DNA of 64,000 nt from Phyllobacterium chamaecytisi (GTDB lineage Bacteria > Pseudomonadota > Alphaproteobacteria > Rhizobiales > Rhizobiaceae), in NCBI RefSeq assembly GCF_020164455.1, contig NZ_JAIQWW010000001.1:186001-250000 (forward strand), given 5' to 3'. Each line of letters opens with the position of its first letter. The first letter of the stretch is position 1. Position numbers and translations under genes: made by a program. A model generated the notes under the pieces. The model ran no database searches and had not been told where the DNA came from. It saw only the letters and a program-made list of their open reading frames with translations. This document shows positions 17,305-26,892 of this stretch, piece after piece.

Positions 17305-17777
17305 GATCGCTGTTTGCAGCTCTCGCCCTCGGCCTGGCACTTTGCTTTGCTGCGACTGGCGCGCAAGCTCTGTCGCCGGACGAAATGCTGTCCAATCCCG
17401 TGCTGGAAAAGCGGGCACGTACCATCTCCGCTGAATTGCGCTGTATGGTGTGCCAGAACGAATCCATCGACGATTCCAATGCCGATCTCGCTCGTGATCT
17501 ACGCGTTCTGGTTCGCGAAAGGCTCGTGGCCGGCGATACGGACGAGCAGGTACTGGCGTTCCTCGTCGCGCGCTACGGCGAGTTTGTTCTGCTCAGGCCG
17601 CGCTTGCAGATGAGCACGCTGTTGCTCTGGGGGTTCCCCATTATCGTTCTGCTTGCGGGCGGTGTGGCGATCATCCTGTCGATCCGCCGGCGCCGTACGA
17701 GTTCTGTGGAAACGACGCCGCTTTCAGACAGCGAGAAAAAGCAGCTGAAGAAGCTATTCGTTGCCCCGGGCGATTGA
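17301..17777 (+). CDS. ccmH: Cytochrome c maturation thioredox protein CcmH (CycL)
   Basis: A 158-residue protein: signal peptide ending 'GAQA-LSPDE', periplasmic three-helix domain with the redox pair 'LRCMVCQNESIDDSNADLA' and a C-terminal helix 'LLLWGFPIIVLLAGGVAIIL'. It reduces the disulfide of the apocytochrome haem-binding motif. This short form lacks the CcmI-like TPR domain, consistent with a separate ccmI here. Its stop is 3 nt from the stop of the convergent cytochrome b561 gene. Confidence 0.95.
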   Translation: MRSLFAALALGLALCFAATGAQALSPDEMLSNPVLEKRARTISAELRCMVCQNESIDDSNADLARDLRVLVRERLVAGDTDEQVLAFLVARYGEFVLLRPRLQMSTLLLWGFPIIVLLAGGVAIILSIRRRRTSSVETTPLSDSEKKQLKKLFVAPGD

Positions 17778-17780
17778 CGT

Positions 17781-18350
17781 TTAGCCCTTCGCGGGCAACA
17801 TGCGTGTTAGCACACGGTCCTTCAGCACGTAATGATGCAATAGCGCTGCGAGGGCGTGAATTCCGGCGATAATGATGATCGCCCAGGCGACGTTGTTGTG
17901 CAGCCAGCCAAAAGTAGACCGAAGACCTGGCGCTAGGGCAACGTGAGGGATGGTGAAGAGGCCAAAGAAGGCGAAAGGCTCGTTCTGCACCCAGCGAAAC
18001 AGGAAGCCGAGTGCCACTTGCAGGCATAGCAAAACGTAGAGCGCGATATGAACGGTCTTGGCGACAATTGCTTGAAGACCGGTCGTTGCAGGCGGCAGCC
18101 GACGCCCCAGCGCCAAGCGCCAGACGATACGCGTCGCTATAATGGCGGCGAGCGAAATCCCGAGCGAAATGTGCAGCGTTTGCAATTCCCCGCGCAGTGC
18201 AGTTCCCCTTGGTAAAAACCCCCACGTCTCGGCACTGGCAAAAAGCGAAACCACCAGGACCGCTGTCAGCCAATGCAGGATTATCGTCCCCCTGTCATAA
18301 ACTTGCCGCGTTGACTCCGCGGCTGCGGTGCGGACACCTGGATCTGGCAT
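17781..18350 (-). CDS. Cytochrome b561 family protein
   Basis: A 189-residue four-helix membrane cytochrome. 'RGTIILHWLTAVLVVSLF' carries the first haem His, 'LQTLHISLGISLAAIIATRI' the second, 'AKTVHIALYVLLCLQVALGF' the third and 'IIIIAGIHALAALLHHYVLKD' the fourth helix with His pair; the pattern is the prokaryotic di-haem b561 (YodB/CybB) type. It likely passes electrons between quinol and a periplasmic acceptor such as superoxide. Single gene, convergent with ccmH. Confidence 0.88.
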   Translation of the reverse strand: MPDPGVRTAAAESTRQVYDRGTIILHWLTAVLVVSLFASAETWGFLPRGTALRGELQTLHISLGISLAAIIATRIVWRLALGRRLPPATTGLQAIVAKTVHIALYVLLCLQVALGFLFRWVQNEPFAFFGLFTIPHVALAPGLRSTFGWLHNNVAWAIIIIAGIHALAALLHHYVLKDRVLTRMLPAKG

Positions 18351-18453
18351 GATATTTACTCCTGAAATCGCAATCTGGAATGGAACACGCGAAACCGTCG
18401 ATTATTCGGGCGAGAATGTAAAATGTATTATTTGTAATGGTTTGCGGCGAAAA

Positions 18454-19344
18454 TCAGGCTTCCTCGAAGCCCTTCAAGACCACACTGACATTGCGCGCGT
18501 GAACGGATTCGTAGGGCGCGTAGTAGCTGATCGCGCCCGAGGCGAAATCTTTCGCGGCAAAGGTTCTGAGGTCTTGTTCCGCCAGCTCCGGTTCGTGGGG
18601 CAGGCATAAGAGCTTGGTTACATAATTGCGTGTGGCCGCGATCAATTCCGGTCCGTAACCGCCCGCAACGATCATTTCCTCCGCACCATGATTGGGCAGG
18701 ATTTTCTCGATATCCCACGTCGCCATGCGCTCCAGATCACGCAAATGATGTTCCAGCCGTTTCGGCTCAGCGACGTAGGTGATCGGCTCTTCGAGCGCAT
18801 CGCCGGCCAGCATCAGCTTGCGCTGCGGCAGGATCAGCATCGTCCCGTCATGACTGTGAATGTCGACGCGACGCAGTTCCACATCGATATCGCCGACCTT
18901 CAAGTTCAGCTCTGTCTCAAAGGTGCTGTTCGGCATGATGAGCGGTTTGATTGGCGGATTGTCGTTCTCCAGCCGCTCGCGATTGCTGTGCATTGCCTGC
19001 AAGGTCAACTCGTTGGCGATGATCTCGCAGTCAGCAAAGACCTCGTTCCCGGCCACGTGATCCACGTGCCAGTGGCTGAGCACAACCCGGATATTGCTGG
19101 CCCCGGCATCTTCTAGCGTCTTACGGATAAGCCTTGCATGGGGCAGCGAAATGCTGGTGTCGTAGACCAGCGCTTCGCCGCCAGACACGATCGCGTAGGA
19201 ACAAACACCCAGTGAGTAGGCGCCGTCGTCAAGCCAGTTTGGCTTGTCCGAGTAAGCCCGCACGCCTTCCATCCGGCCATCATAGAAGGCGAGAACCCCC
19301 GGATAGGGCTGGTGAACGCGCATAGTTGATCCGAGCGGCGGCAT
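18454..19344 (-). CDS. MBL-fold metallo-hydrolase
   Basis: A 296-residue metallo-beta-lactamase-fold protein. The zinc motif is 'VLSHWHVDHVAGN', with later ligands in 'DIHSHDGTMLILPQRKLMLA' 'GDALEEP' and 'ILPNHGAEE'. No signal peptide is present, so it is a cytoplasmic hydrolase. The family includes lactonases, glyoxalase II-like and other enzymes; substrate cannot be read from the sequence. An alternative start is the ATG 7 codons downstream (19,323). Confidence 0.8.
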   Translation of the reverse strand: MPPLGSTMRVHQPYPGVLAFYDGRMEGVRAYSDKPNWLDDGAYSLGVCSYAIVSGGEALVYDTSISLPHARLIRKTLEDAGASNIRVVLSHWHVDHVAGNEVFADCEIIANELTLQAMHSNRERLENDNPPIKPLIMPNSTFETELNLKVGDIDVELRRVDIHSHDGTMLILPQRKLMLAGDALEEPITYVAEPKRLEHHLRDLERMATWDIEKILPNHGAEEMIVAGGYGPELIAATRNYVTKLLCLPHEPELAEQDLRTFAAKDFASGAISYYAPYESVHARNVSVVLKGFEEA

Positions 19345-19700
19345 GATGATTAAACTCCAAATGATGACAATGACTAATCGAACTTCTCGGCGAAAGGCGA
19401 AGGATTCAACCTACAGTATATGGATTGGCGCAACAACGGATCATATATTGTCAAAAAATAAAAAATTACGCGTGTAAACTAATTATTTTCGTTGCGTCAT
19501 ATATCAGATTGCTATATCTGAGCGACACAGAAGTTTAAATATTACATTAACAATATATACAGCCGCCCAAAATTTTGCAGCTCACATTACGATTTAACAT
19601 GTAAATACCGATATCTACACCTAAAAGTTGTAGTATATTTCGGAAGTACACCATTAACGCGCGCATATTATTCACATTAAATATTTTAGAGAGATTGATA
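19345..19700. other. AT-rich intergenic region before the adhesin gene
   Basis: About 350 bp with no credible gene. The stretch from ~19,440 is markedly AT-rich with long A/T runs and short inverted repeats such as TCAGAT-N6-ATCTGA near 19,508. It probably carries the adhesin promoter. AT-rich upstream DNA of this kind is a common target of silencing proteins (MucR/H-NS-like in Hyphomicrobiales); that is inference. Confidence 0.5.
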
Positions 19701-22388
19701 ATGAGAAAATTGATATTTGAATTAAGTTCATATTCCAAGTCAGAGTGCCTGCCGGGTTCTGTCGGAACGTTCGCAGCGTGCAGTCTGGGGTTCATCCTGA
19801 TGACAGGAATGATCGGGACGGCGCATGCCCAGGCCAGCATGCCTATCGTATTCGGCGATGCGAATACCAAAGGGGCTGGTCTCGATTCAGTCACTGTCGG
19901 TAACGGTGCGCAAAGTACGTCGAAAGACAATATTGCTATCGGCCGCGATGCGCAGGCGGGTTTTGTCGCACCGGCAGGCAGTGCCTTGGAGACCGACAAG
20001 CCGGACACGGATCTGAGGGCAATTGCAATTGGCGCAGGAACAAAGGCGCTCGAGCAGGACACCATTGCGATCGGGTTCGGGGCTCTCGCGGAAGACAAGA
20101 TGACCGGTGCGGTCGCCCTCGGTGCCAATGCGAAAGCATATCTCCTTGGTGGTGTGGCGATCGGCTTTAATTCGGTCACGGACATTGCAGCTGCTTCGAC
20201 CGCAAATGTGACGATCAATGGCAACCAATATAATTTCGCGGGCAATTCAGCCTACAGTCAAATCAGTATCGGCAATGCAATCCAAAAGCGGCAACTGACC
20301 AATATGGCTGCTGGCCAGATCAATGCTGTGAGTACAGACGGCGTCAACGGTTCGCAACTCTTTGCTACCAATTCGGCCCTCGGCACATTGGGGGGAAGGG
20401 TGACTGTCAACGAGACGAATATCAGCAAGAACACAGGCGACATCACCAATATTACGAACGGGAAAGCGGGACTCGTGCAGCAGGCGGGGCCGGGGGCAAA
20501 CATCACGGTTGCTGTGGGCCTAGATGGAGTGGCAATCGATATCGCGGGCAAAAAAGGACCACGCAAGCTGATCAATCTTGAGGCTGGCGTTGCCGATACG
20601 GATGCGGTCAATTTCAGTCAGCTGAAGACGGTCGACGGGCGGGTGACAGCGAATGAGACACGGATAAACTACGCCGAGGACAATATTGTTGACCTTATCC
20701 AATCAGTTGATCATTTGGAGGACGATGCGCTGCAGTGGGATCCGACCGCCGGAGCGTTCTCGGCACAGCATGGTACGGAAACGACGAGCAAGATCGCCAA
20801 TGTCAAGGCGGGCACGGACGATACGGACGCAGTCAATGTTGGTCAGTTGAAAGGTCTGGCGGACGCCGGAAAAAAGCTTGGCGATGTGGCCGTGAAATAT
20901 GTCTGGGATGACAAGAACGGCAACGGTGAGCTCGACGCAGGCGAAGTTGTCGATTACGGCAAGATCAAGCTCGCTGGTGCCGGCGCAAATGGCACAGTCA
21001 TCTCGAATCTCGGCAATGGCGCTGTCAACGCAACCTCGATGGAGGCCATCAACGGCTCGCAGATATTCGGGATGGCAAGTGCCTTTGGCGGTGGCGCGGG
21101 CTGGAATGCAAACGGCGTGTTTACCGGCCCGACCTACAGAATAACTGTCATCAACCAGGACGGGACGCTAACCAGCAAGGATCACGACAATGTCGGTGAC
21201 GCGCTTGGCGGGCTCGATAACAGTGTCAGGATCGTCAACGCCAAAACTGACAATGTCACTGATCGGCTCAATGCGTTGGGCAATGACGCGCTGATCTGGG
21301 ACGAAAGCAAGAAAGCGTTCACGGCCGGCCATACGGACATAGCCACCAGAGCGGTTAGTGGCAATAACCGGATTACGGACCTGCAGGCCGGTACCGTGAG
21401 CGCAACATCAACCGATGCCGTCAATGGCTCGCAGTTGAACGACACGAATGTTCGGGTGACTGACGTCGAGAACCGCGTGACGGGTGTTGAGAACCGCGTG
21501 ACGACTGTTGAGGGAGATGTCAACAACATCAAGACGGACATCACCAAGATCGACACTCGCGTCACGAATGTTGAAGGCGACGTCAAGAACATCAGGACTG
21601 ACATCACCAACATCACAAACGTCACCGACCGCGCTGTGACGTATGAGGGCAAGACTGGAGATCCGAAGACGCTTATCAAGCTGCAGGGCCCGGCATCCTC
21701 GGATGGCGGACTGACTGGCGGCACGAAAATCACCAACCTTCAGCAGGGTGCTGTGAACGCCACGTCCACCGACGCTGTCAATGGTGCGCAGCTGAATGCC
21801 ACCAATGAAAAGATGCAGACGCTCGACGACAATGCCGTCAAGTACAAGCTCAATCCCGATGGCACCAAGACCAATGAAGTCACATTACAAGGCGCAGATC
21901 CCAATGCCCCTGTGCTCATCAGCAACCTTGAAGCAGGCAAGACGGACACCGATGCGGTGAACGTCAAGCAGCTGAAAGATACCGTGCAGGAGCAAACTGC
22001 CAAGATTACCAACCAATACAACGAGTATCTGGACCAGTCGAAGAGCTATACGGACAATCGTACCAGTAGTGCAGCTGCGACCACGCTCAACCAGTCCAAG
22101 CAATACACGGACGAAAAGTTCGCCGAACTTTCCTCGGATATTGGTTCGGTGCGCGGTGAAGCAAGGCAGGCGGCGGCGATCGGGCTGGCTGCATCCTCGC
22201 TTCGTTACGACAACAGGCCAGGCAAGATCAGCGTCGCGATGGGCGGCGGTGCCTGGCGAGGGCAGGGCGCCGCGGCATTCGGCGCTGGCTATACCAGTGA
22301 AAGCGGCAAGGTGCGGGCGAATGTTTCCGGCGCTGCGAGCGGCGGCGAATTCGGTGTCGGCGCCGGCATCAGCTTCACGCTCAATTGA
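19701..22388 (+). CDS. Trimeric autotransporter adhesin (YadA/BtaE-like)
   Basis: An 895-residue surface adhesin. An extended signal region ends 'GTAHAQA' (~44). The head has YadA-type repeats ('NIAIGRDAQAG', 'AIAIGAGTKALEQDTIAIGF', 'AVALGANAKAYLLGGVAIGF'). I count seven neck/connector motifs of the type TDAVNGSQL or TDAVNVGQL, alternating with stalk coiled coils ('VENRVTTVEGDVNNIKTDIT'). The C-terminal ~75 residues form the trimeric beta-barrel anchor ('AAAIGLAASSLRYDNRPGK' ... 'GEFGVGAGISFTLN', ending hydrophobic-Asn). It should mediate adhesion to host cells or matrix, like Brucella BtaE/BtaF. ATG 19701 is preferred over the TTG two codons earlier. An IalB-like gene follows after 7 nt. Confidence 0.93.
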   Translation: MRKLIFELSSYSKSECLPGSVGTFAACSLGFILMTGMIGTAHAQASMPIVFGDANTKGAGLDSVTVGNGAQSTSKDNIAIGRDAQAGFVAPAGSALETDKPDTDLRAIAIGAGTKALEQDTIAIGFGALAEDKMTGAVALGANAKAYLLGGVAIGFNSVTDIAAASTANVTINGNQYNFAGNSAYSQISIGNAIQKRQLTNMAAGQINAVSTDGVNGSQLFATNSALGTLGGRVTVNETNISKNTGDITNITNGKAGLVQQAGPGANITVAVGLDGVAIDIAGKKGPRKLINLEAGVADTDAVNFSQLKTVDGRVTANETRINYAEDNIVDLIQSVDHLEDDALQWDPTAGAFSAQHGTETTSKIANVKAGTDDTDAVNVGQLKGLADAGKKLGDVAVKYVWDDKNGNGELDAGEVVDYGKIKLAGAGANGTVISNLGNGAVNATSMEAINGSQIFGMASAFGGGAGWNANGVFTGPTYRITVINQDGTLTSKDHDNVGDALGGLDNSVRIVNAKTDNVTDRLNALGNDALIWDESKKAFTAGHTDIATRAVSGNNRITDLQAGTVSATSTDAVNGSQLNDTNVRVTDVENRVTGVENRVTTVEGDVNNIKTDITKIDTRVTNVEGDVKNIRTDITNITNVTDRAVTYEGKTGDPKTLIKLQGPASSDGGLTGGTKITNLQQGAVNATSTDAVNGAQLNATNEKMQTLDDNAVKYKLNPDGTKTNEVTLQGADPNAPVLISNLEAGKTDTDAVNVKQLKDTVQEQTAKITNQYNEYLDQSKSYTDNRTSSAAATTLNQSKQYTDEKFAELSSDIGSVRGEARQAAAIGLAASSLRYDNRPGKISVAMGGGAWRGQGAAAFGAGYTSESGKVRANVSGAASGGEFGVGAGISFTLN

Positions 22389-22395
22389 GCTCATC

Positions 22396-22977
22396 ATGAT
22401 CAGGCAAGCCTTGAAACGCCCCATTTCGCTGGCTTGCCTGCTCCTGTCCGGTTTGTCGTGCCCACCCGCGGCCGGACAGGAGCTCTCCAATTCCGGTTAC
22501 AGCATCAAGCCGTCCGAGGTGAGCGTTCCGCAGGGAGCAGAACTCGGTCGCTATCGCCGCACGATCCAGCCCTTCGAAAACTGGGAACTGCGGTGCGATG
22601 AAAACCTCAAGGCCAAGAAAAAGATTTGCAATATCACCCAGACAATTCTGGACGGCGAAGGCCGGTTTGCTTTTGGTTGGTCGCTCGCGGCAACGGAGGG
22701 CGGCAAACCGATGATGGTGTTGCGGACTCGTCCGGGCCTCGGCCAGAACAAGCCTATCACGTTGAAATTTCCTGGACGCGACGCGCCGGTGATCACTAAG
22801 ACCTATGCCTGCGATGCCAATGTTTGCGTGACGTATTTACCGGTTGGTCCAGTCTTGCGTGAGCAAATCACTAAAGAGGCAAACGTGCAGCTATCCTATA
22901 AAGATACCGCAGAAGCGCCCCTTGTCTTTGAAGCGCCTTTGAAAGGCCTATCGGCAGCGCTTGCCGCAATAAAATGA
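22396..22977 (+). CDS. Invasion-associated locus B (IalB) family protein
   Basis: A 193-residue secreted protein: signal peptide 'PISLACLLLSGLSCPPAAGQ', then the IalB domain with 'FENWELRCDENLKAKKKICN', 'TKTYACDANVCVTYLPVGP'. Four Cys probably form two disulfides. Named from Bartonella IalB, which helps erythrocyte invasion, the family is widespread in rhizobia and its molecular action is not settled. The ATG lies 7 nt after the adhesin stop, so the two are likely co-transcribed and may act together at the envelope. Confidence 0.85.
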   Translation: MIRQALKRPISLACLLLSGLSCPPAAGQELSNSGYSIKPSEVSVPQGAELGRYRRTIQPFENWELRCDENLKAKKKICNITQTILDGEGRFAFGWSLAATEGGKPMMVLRTRPGLGQNKPITLKFPGRDAPVITKTYACDANVCVTYLPVGPVLREQITKEANVQLSYKDTAEAPLVFEAPLKGLSAALAAIK

Positions 22978-23113
22978 TGAGTGAAGCTGACCCAGCTTCC
23001 GCAGAACCTTACAAATTTGTCATAATGCGGAAATGGCTGGGTAACCTTCCTATCTGTATCACTGGTATTACAAGACGATCCAAGATCGATCAGATGTCCA
23101 AGGAGATACATTC

Positions 23114-24646
23114 ATGCCGAACATTCGTAAGTCCTCTGTTTACCGCGCGGGCATTGCCGCCGCCCTGTTGTCCTCGGCTCTCGTCGGGGGGCTTCTGGCG
23201 ACCGGACCGCTCAGCGCCATTGTCCCGGCGCAGGCCGAGGCCGTGCGTGTAGATGCTCCCCAGCAGCCCGGCTTCGCCGATGTTGTCGAAAAGGTCAGCC
23301 CCGCTGTCGTCAGCGTTCGCGTCAAGAGCGCCATCCACGATACAGCCGATGACGGCACGGGCTTTCCCGGGATGGACCAGCTTCCCGATGACAATCCCAT
23401 GAAGCGTTTCTTCTTTGAGTTTGGACAGGGTCAGCAGGGAAAACGCGGCATGGAACAGCGTAAGTCGCAGCGCGAGCAAAACCGCCCGGACCGCATTCGC
23501 CCGACCGCACAGGGTTCTGGCTTCTTCATTTCTGAAGACGGCTATCTCGTCACCAACAATCACGTGGTTGAAGATGGCTCGGCATATACTGTCGTTCTCA
23601 ATGACGGCACCGAGCTCGATGCCAAGTTGATTGGCAAGGACAAGCGTACGGATCTCGCGGTGCTCAAGGTCGATGACAAGCGCAAATTCACCTATGTAAA
23701 CTTCGGTGACGACAACCAGGTCCGCGTCGGACAGTGGGTCGTGGCTGTTGGTAATCCGTTCGGCCTTGGCGGCACTGTGACGGCTGGTATCGTCTCGGCC
23801 CGCGGCCGCGACATCGGTGCAGGTCCTTATGATGACTTCCTGCAGATCGACGCCGCTGTCAACCGCGGCAATTCCGGCGGTCCAGCCTTCAACCTGAACG
23901 GTGAAGTGGTCGGCATCAATACGGCGATCTTCTCGCCCTCGGGTGGCAGTGTTGGTATTGCGTTTGCCATCCCGGCGACGACCGCCAAGAATGTTGTCGA
24001 TCAGCTGATCAAGACCGGCACGGTTTCGCGTGGCTGGATTGGTGTTCAGATCCAGCCAGTCAGCAAGGAAATTGCTGAATCGCTTGGCCTTTCTGAAGAA
24101 AAAGGCGCACTTGTTGCCGAGCCTCAGGCCGATGGTCCTGCAGCCAAAGCCGGTGTCGCCGCCGGCGATGTGATCACCGCAGTTAATGGTGACAAGGTCG
24201 CTGATCCGCGTGATCTTGCCAAGAAGATTGCTGCAATCAGCGCCGGTAAGGATGCCGAGCTCACGGTCTGGCGCAAGGGCGAGGCAAAGTCGATCAACGT
24301 CGCGATCAAGCCATACCCGCAGGACGATCAGCAGGCCAATGCTGCTCCGCAGCAGGAAGAACAGGCAAAACCTTCGGCGCTCGACGATTACGGCCTGACT
24401 GTCATGCCATCCGATGATGGCAAGGGCGTTGTGGTGACGGATATCGACCGCCAGGGCGATGCTGCCGACAAGGGTATCACGACGGGCGATATCATTGTCT
24501 CGGTCAACAACAAGCCGGTGAAGACCGGTGCGGAAATTGAAACTGCGATTGCAGATGCATCGAAGACCGGGCGTAAGGCCGTTCTTCTCCAGGTGCAGAC
24601 CAACGACCAGTCGCGGTTTGTGGCTCTGCCTATCAACCAGGGTTGA
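23114..24646 (+). CDS. degP: Periplasmic serine protease DegP/HtrA
   Basis: A 510-residue Do-type protease. Signal peptide ends 'IVPAQAEA'. The trypsin-like domain has the triad His150 ('LVTNNHVVEDG'), Asp180 ('KRTDLAVLKV') and Ser254 ('AVNRGNSGGPAFN'). A longer LA loop (~75-130) is rich in Gln/Lys. Two PDZ domains follow (~280-385, ~405-500). It degrades or refolds misfolded envelope proteins. It has its own promoter region and a strong terminator, and precedes a two-component pair, an arrangement I recall from other rhizobia. Confidence 0.94.
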   Translation: MPNIRKSSVYRAGIAAALLSSALVGGLLATGPLSAIVPAQAEAVRVDAPQQPGFADVVEKVSPAVVSVRVKSAIHDTADDGTGFPGMDQLPDDNPMKRFFFEFGQGQQGKRGMEQRKSQREQNRPDRIRPTAQGSGFFISEDGYLVTNNHVVEDGSAYTVVLNDGTELDAKLIGKDKRTDLAVLKVDDKRKFTYVNFGDDNQVRVGQWVVAVGNPFGLGGTVTAGIVSARGRDIGAGPYDDFLQIDAAVNRGNSGGPAFNLNGEVVGINTAIFSPSGGSVGIAFAIPATTAKNVVDQLIKTGTVSRGWIGVQIQPVSKEIAESLGLSEEKGALVAEPQADGPAAKAGVAAGDVITAVNGDKVADPRDLAKKIAAISAGKDAELTVWRKGEAKSINVAIKPYPQDDQQANAAPQQEEQAKPSALDDYGLTVMPSDDGKGVVVTDIDRQGDAADKGITTGDIIVSVNNKPVKTGAEIETAIADASKTGRKAVLLQVQTNDQSRFVALPINQG

Positions 24647-24710
24647 TCCACACGAGATAAGGGTTGCGGCGGCGCTGCATCCCCCACCCCGTCAGCGCCA
24701 AAGCACAATA

Positions 24711-24751
24711 GGGCGGCAGATCCTTCGATAACTCTGCCGCCCGCTTTTTCT
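24711..24751 (+). terminator. Intrinsic terminator after degP
   Basis: A perfect 10-bp stem GGGCGGCAGA / TCTGCCGCCC with a 12-nt loop, followed by GCTTTTTCTTT. It lies 64 nt after the degP stop. Confidence 0.85.
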
Positions 24752-24805
24752 TTCTGCGATGTGCGATACTTCACTCATTCACCAAAACCGGCTTAATGTA
24801 CTGCC

Positions 24806-25495
24806 ATGAAGATTCTTGTGATCGAAGATGACCGCGAAGCGGCCCGTTATCTGGAGAAGGCGTTCGCGGAGGCGGGGCATTCGGCGGATATCGCTGGCGA
24901 TGGCGAAACCGGCTATACACTGGCGGAACAGGGGACCTACGACGCCCTTGTCGTTGATCGTATGCTGCCGCGCCGCGACGGCCTATCCGTGGTCGCGGCT
25001 CTACGCGCCCAAGGCAATGATACGCCGGCGCTGATCCTCTCTGCTCTCGGTCAGGTCGATGATCGTGTCACCGGCCTCAGGGCGGGCGGCGACGATTACC
25101 TTACCAAGCCTTACGCCTTTTCGGAGCTCTTGGCCCGGATCGAAGTCCTGCAAAGGCGATCGAGCCCGAAAGAGGCGGAGACTGTCTATCGCGTCGGCGA
25201 TCTCGAACTCGACCGCCTGTCGCATACCGCCAAGCGGGCCGGTCAGGTCATCATCCTCCAGCCGCGCGAATTTCGTCTGCTCGAATATCTGATGCGCCAT
25301 TCCGGACAGGTCGTAACGCGAACAATGCTGCTGGAGCATGTCTGGGATTATCACTTCGATCCGCAGACCAATGTCATCGATGTGCATGTCTCGCGCTTGC
25401 GCGGCAAGATCGAAAAGGGCTTCGAAACGCCCCTTCTGCACACGGTGCGTGGAGCCGGCTACATGCTGAAGGCGGCTGCCGGAACCAATGCATGA
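24806..25495 (+). CDS. OmpR-family response regulator (glnE-linked)
   Basis: A 229-residue regulator beginning MKILVIEDDREAARYLEKAF. The receiver's phospho-acceptor is the Asp of 'YDALVVDRMLPRRDG'; the switch Ser is in 'ALILSALGQVDDRV' and the Lys in 'DDYLTKPYAF'. The winged-helix output ends 'DPQTNVIDVHVSRLRGKIEK' and 'TVRGAGYML'. It resembles the CopR/QseB branch. ATGA overlap with the sensor kinase shows co-translation. Target genes are unknown; the position next to degP makes envelope stress a guess. Confidence 0.88.
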   Translation: MKILVIEDDREAARYLEKAFAEAGHSADIAGDGETGYTLAEQGTYDALVVDRMLPRRDGLSVVAALRAQGNDTPALILSALGQVDDRVTGLRAGGDDYLTKPYAFSELLARIEVLQRRSSPKEAETVYRVGDLELDRLSHTAKRAGQVIILQPREFRLLEYLMRHSGQVVTRTMLLEHVWDYHFDPQTNVIDVHVSRLRGKIEKGFETPLLHTVRGAGYMLKAAAGTNA

Positions 25496-26892
25496 GCCGT
25501 TTTCGTGCAATGATGAAAATGACAGCCGTGCGGCTGTCAGCGCTGTATCTCATACTATTCACGATCTGCGCGCTGGTGCTGGTATTCTATATCACCAGTT
25601 CGTCCGTCCGGCTTCTGACGACGCAGACGGAGACGGCCATCAATGAAGAAATCGAGAGTATCGGTCAGGTCTATCAACGGGGCGGTATTGTCGGCCTCGT
25701 GCGAACGATCGATCGGCGCGGACGTCAGCCGGGCGCTTACCTCTATCTCGTAACGGACCCGGCAGGTCGCATAGTTGCCGGCAATGTCCAGAGCATCGAG
25801 GTCGGCGTTTTGCAGACAGAGGGCTGGATAGAGCGACCCATCACCTATGAGCGGTACAATGAGGGTAGCGATCCGCAGGTCCACACGGCCATTGCGAGGG
25901 TCATCGTCATGCCGAACGGCATCAGGGTCATGGTGGGCCGCGATCTGGGCGAGCCGGAACAGGTCAGGCTCGTCGTGCGCCGCGCGCTCATGGCCGCTCT
26001 CGGCATCATGGGCGTCGGTGCATTCCTGATATGGTTCTTCGTCGGGCGGCGTGCGCTACAGCGTATTGACGAGGTATCGGTCGCTTCGCAGCGCATCATG
26101 GGAGGCGATCTGGCGGGGCGGCTTCCCGTGAGCGGATCCGGAGATGAGTTCGACCGCTTGTCGGAAAATCTCAACGGGATGCTGGCGCGCATTCAGGAAT
26201 TGAACGAAGGCGTCAGGCACGTTTCCGACAACATCGCTCATGATCTGAAGACGCCGCTGACGCGTATGCACAATCGCGCTGAATCGGCGCTTTCGAGCGC
26301 CAAGACAACGAAAGCTTATCGCGCCGCCATGGAAGGCATGATCAGCGACTCCGATCAGCTGATCCGTACGTTCAATGCAATCCTGATGATCTCACGCCTC
26401 GAATCTGGCTATTCGACCGAGACGATGGAGCCAATTGCACTATCGACAATTGTCGAAGACGTTTTCGAATTATACGAGCCTTCGGCCGAGGAGGCGGGCG
26501 TCAAGCTTACGCTAGGACCAATCGACGAAACGCCTGTCAAGGCGAACCGCGAGCTAATCGGCCAGACTATTTCCAATCTCGTGGACAACGCCATCAAATA
26601 TGCGAGCGTCAGCGATAATCCGGTTGAAGTAACGCTGTCAGTGGACAAGCACGACGACAAGGTCAAGGTTACTGTCGCCGATAACGGTCCCGGAATTCCG
26701 GCAGATCAGGTGGCTCGAGCGACCGAACGCTTTGTGCGTCTGGAGGAAAGCCGTTCGCAACCGGGGTCCGGATTGGGTCTCAGTCTTGCCAAGGCCGTCA
26801 TGAAATTGCACGGTGGCACATTGGAGTTGACTGACAATGCGCCGGGGCTGCGGGCTGTCCTCGTTTTTCCGGTGGGAGAGGAGAATGCATGA
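25492..26892 (+). CDS. Sensor histidine kinase (partner of the preceding regulator)
   Basis: A 466-residue kinase. First helix 'ALYLILFTICALVLVFYI' (~17-35), periplasmic domain to ~165, second helix 'ALGIMGVGAFLIWFFVG', HAMP, then H-box 'VSDNIAHDLKTPLTRMHNRA' with His in HDLKTP. N box 'TISNLVDNAIKYA', G boxes 'VADNGPGIP' and 'GSGLGLSLAKAV'. It overlaps the regulator (ATGA) and glnE (ATGA), so glnE is probably transcribed with this pair, which is unusual for a nitrogen-control enzyme. Confidence 0.88.
   Translation: MSRFRAMMKMTAVRLSALYLILFTICALVLVFYITSSSVRLLTTQTETAINEEIESIGQVYQRGGIVGLVRTIDRRGRQPGAYLYLVTDPAGRIVAGNVQSIEVGVLQTEGWIERPITYERYNEGSDPQVHTAIARVIVMPNGIRVMVGRDLGEPEQVRLVVRRALMAALGIMGVGAFLIWFFVGRRALQRIDEVSVASQRIMGGDLAGRLPVSGSGDEFDRLSENLNGMLARIQELNEGVRHVSDNIAHDLKTPLTRMHNRAESALSSAKTTKAYRAAMEGMISDSDQLIRTFNAILMISRLESGYSTETMEPIALSTIVEDVFELYEPSAEEAGVKLTLGPIDETPVKANRELIGQTISNLVDNAIKYASVSDNPVEVTLSVDKHDDKVKVTVADNGPGIPADQVARATERFVRLEESRSQPGSGLGLSLAKAVMKLHGGTLELTDNAPGLRAVLVFPVGEENA

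Noticed and set aside
22069-22395. Long 5' extension of the IalB-like frame into the adhesin gene
   Set aside because: The signal peptide begins at 22,396, and the extension is the out-of-frame reading of the adhesin's membrane anchor.
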